This document shows, piece by piece, positions 41,006 to 41,484 of a stretch of DNA of 41,484 nucleotides. Source of the stretch: an uncultured Desulfovibrio sp. (GTDB lineage: Bacteria > Desulfobacterota > Desulfovibrionia > Desulfovibrionales > Desulfovibrionaceae). Where the stretch lies: NCBI GenBank assembly GCA_947038175.1, contig CAMQVJ010000017.1, positions 1 through 41,484 on the forward strand, read 5' to 3'. Numbering within the stretch: position 1 is the stretch's first letter; each line of letters starts with the position of its first letter. The translations under genes and the position numbers were made by a program. The notes beneath the pieces are model-generated. The model did no database searches and was not told where the DNA came from. It was given only the letters and a program-made list of their open reading frames with translations.

Positions 41006-41036
41006 TGTTACGGTCTTATGTACGAACAGGGGGGAA
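41006..41036. repeat. 31-bp direct repeat, right of the Phd/ParE pair
   Basis: Partner of 40231-40261, reading TGTTACGGTCTTATGTACGA followed by ACAG6AA. It lies 16 bases after the toxin gene. Confidence 0.7.
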
Positions 41037-41171
41037 GTTTAGAAGCAGCTTCAAGAATGAGCAATACAAATATATAATACCCAAGAAATTACAAAAGGTA
41101 TTGGTATTTCTTTTTTATTCAGTACAATATCTTTTCAGTCTATCAAAAAGTATACCCATTGTTGCATCAGT

Positions 41172-41484
41172 TTATCTACTCAAAAAATGGCTTTCTACGG
41201 TATTTAATAATTTAGCAAGTTCTTGAGCCTTTGCCTTTGGTATGGGGCGTGTATTCGCTTCATATTGGCTTATGTGGCTTTGCGGTACTTGTATTGCCCG
41301 TGCAAGTTCTTTCTGCGTCATTTCCGCCCTTAGTCGCAACCCCTTGAGCATACGTCCCATGCGTTCATCTTCACACAATGGCGCTGCTATGTACTCGGCT
41401 TCGTCTTGCGTTATAATCTCACCGCCCAACTTGCGGACTAACTCACTCACAAGCTCCACGGCATCACATGGCAAAGCAATATGC
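41172..41484 (-). CDS. XRE-family helix-turn-helix protein, 5' end outside the window
   Basis: The visible 100 or so residues end with a Cro/CI-type helix-turn-helix (MLKGLRLRAEMTQKELARAIQVPQSHISQYEANTRPIPKAKAQELAKLLN, about 42-91). Before it lie PCDAVELVSELVRKLGGEIIT and DEAEYIAAP. The frame stays open to the window edge (HIAL precedes the TTG at 41474), so the protein probably begins beyond it. Proteins of this build often serve as antitoxins or operon repressors. Any partner gene would be outside the window. It is convergent with the Phd/ParE pair. Confidence 0.8.
   Translation of the reverse strand, partial: HIALPCDAVELVSELVRKLGGEIITQDEAEYIAAPLCEDERMGRMLKGLRLRAEMTQKELARAIQVPQSHISQYEANTRPIPKAKAQELAKLLNTVESHFLSR

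Noticed and set aside
40231..41036. Integron attC sites around the Phd/ParE pair
   Set aside because: The 31-bp repeats lack the paired inverted core sites and folded structure of attC, and no integrase is seen.

Overview
The window comes from an AT-rich, probably anaerobic, flagellated Gram-negative bacterium. The best guess is a Desulfovibrionaceae-like member of the Desulfobacterota. The support is the rpsF-rpsR-rplI and dnaB neighbourhood, a three-domain NifU with NifS, a flgBC-fliEF operon behind a sigma-54-type promoter, and quaternary-amine genes (an MttB-like methyltransferase and BCCT carriers). This placement rests on gene content recalled from memory, not on a search. I recognised no rRNA, tRNA, CRISPR array or insertion sequence with a transposase.

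Left part (1-16 kb): ribosomal operon rpsF-rpsR-rplI. Then a co-directional minus-strand catabolic block: iclR-type regulator, FAD amine oxidase, RidA, BCCT carrier, MttB-like methyltransferase, and a ruined Asp/Glu racemase. The oxidase and RidA make chemical sense together, because RidA clears imines. The carrier and methyltransferase suggest a quaternary amine as food. Next come dnaB, nifU-nifS, pyrG and purQ, which are housekeeping genes separated by G/C-rich hairpins and short tandem repeats.

Middle (16-25 kb): the flagellar rod/M-ring operon flgB-flgC-fliE-fliF ends without fliG. It is followed by a tiny ORF that carries a copy of the FliF C-terminal (FliG-binding-type) motif. An SDR oxidoreductase, an HxlR regulator and an aldo/keto reductase share TACT-N5-AGTA palindromes and look like an electrophile-response set. 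At 23.4-24.9 kb an AT-rich islet carries a tight three-gene operon whose last gene is a SecB-like chaperone. Its layout matches toxin-antitoxin-chaperone phage-defence systems of the CmdTAC kind, and it is the most interesting locus here.

Right part (25-41.5 kb): a GntR/FCD regulator controls a second BCCT carrier and a guanidino-acid-type ureohydrolase through five near-identical 18-bp palindromes. A type I restriction-modification locus in the order hsdR-hsdS-(relB/dinJ-yafQ pseudogene)-hsdM follows. It has short-sequence repeats upstream of hsdM and hsdR and a 52-bp duplication inside hsdS. The window closes with an NhaC-type antiporter, a dicarboxylate/amino-acid symporter, a Phd/ParE toxin-antitoxin pair between 31-bp direct repeats, and the partial start of an XRE-type regulator.
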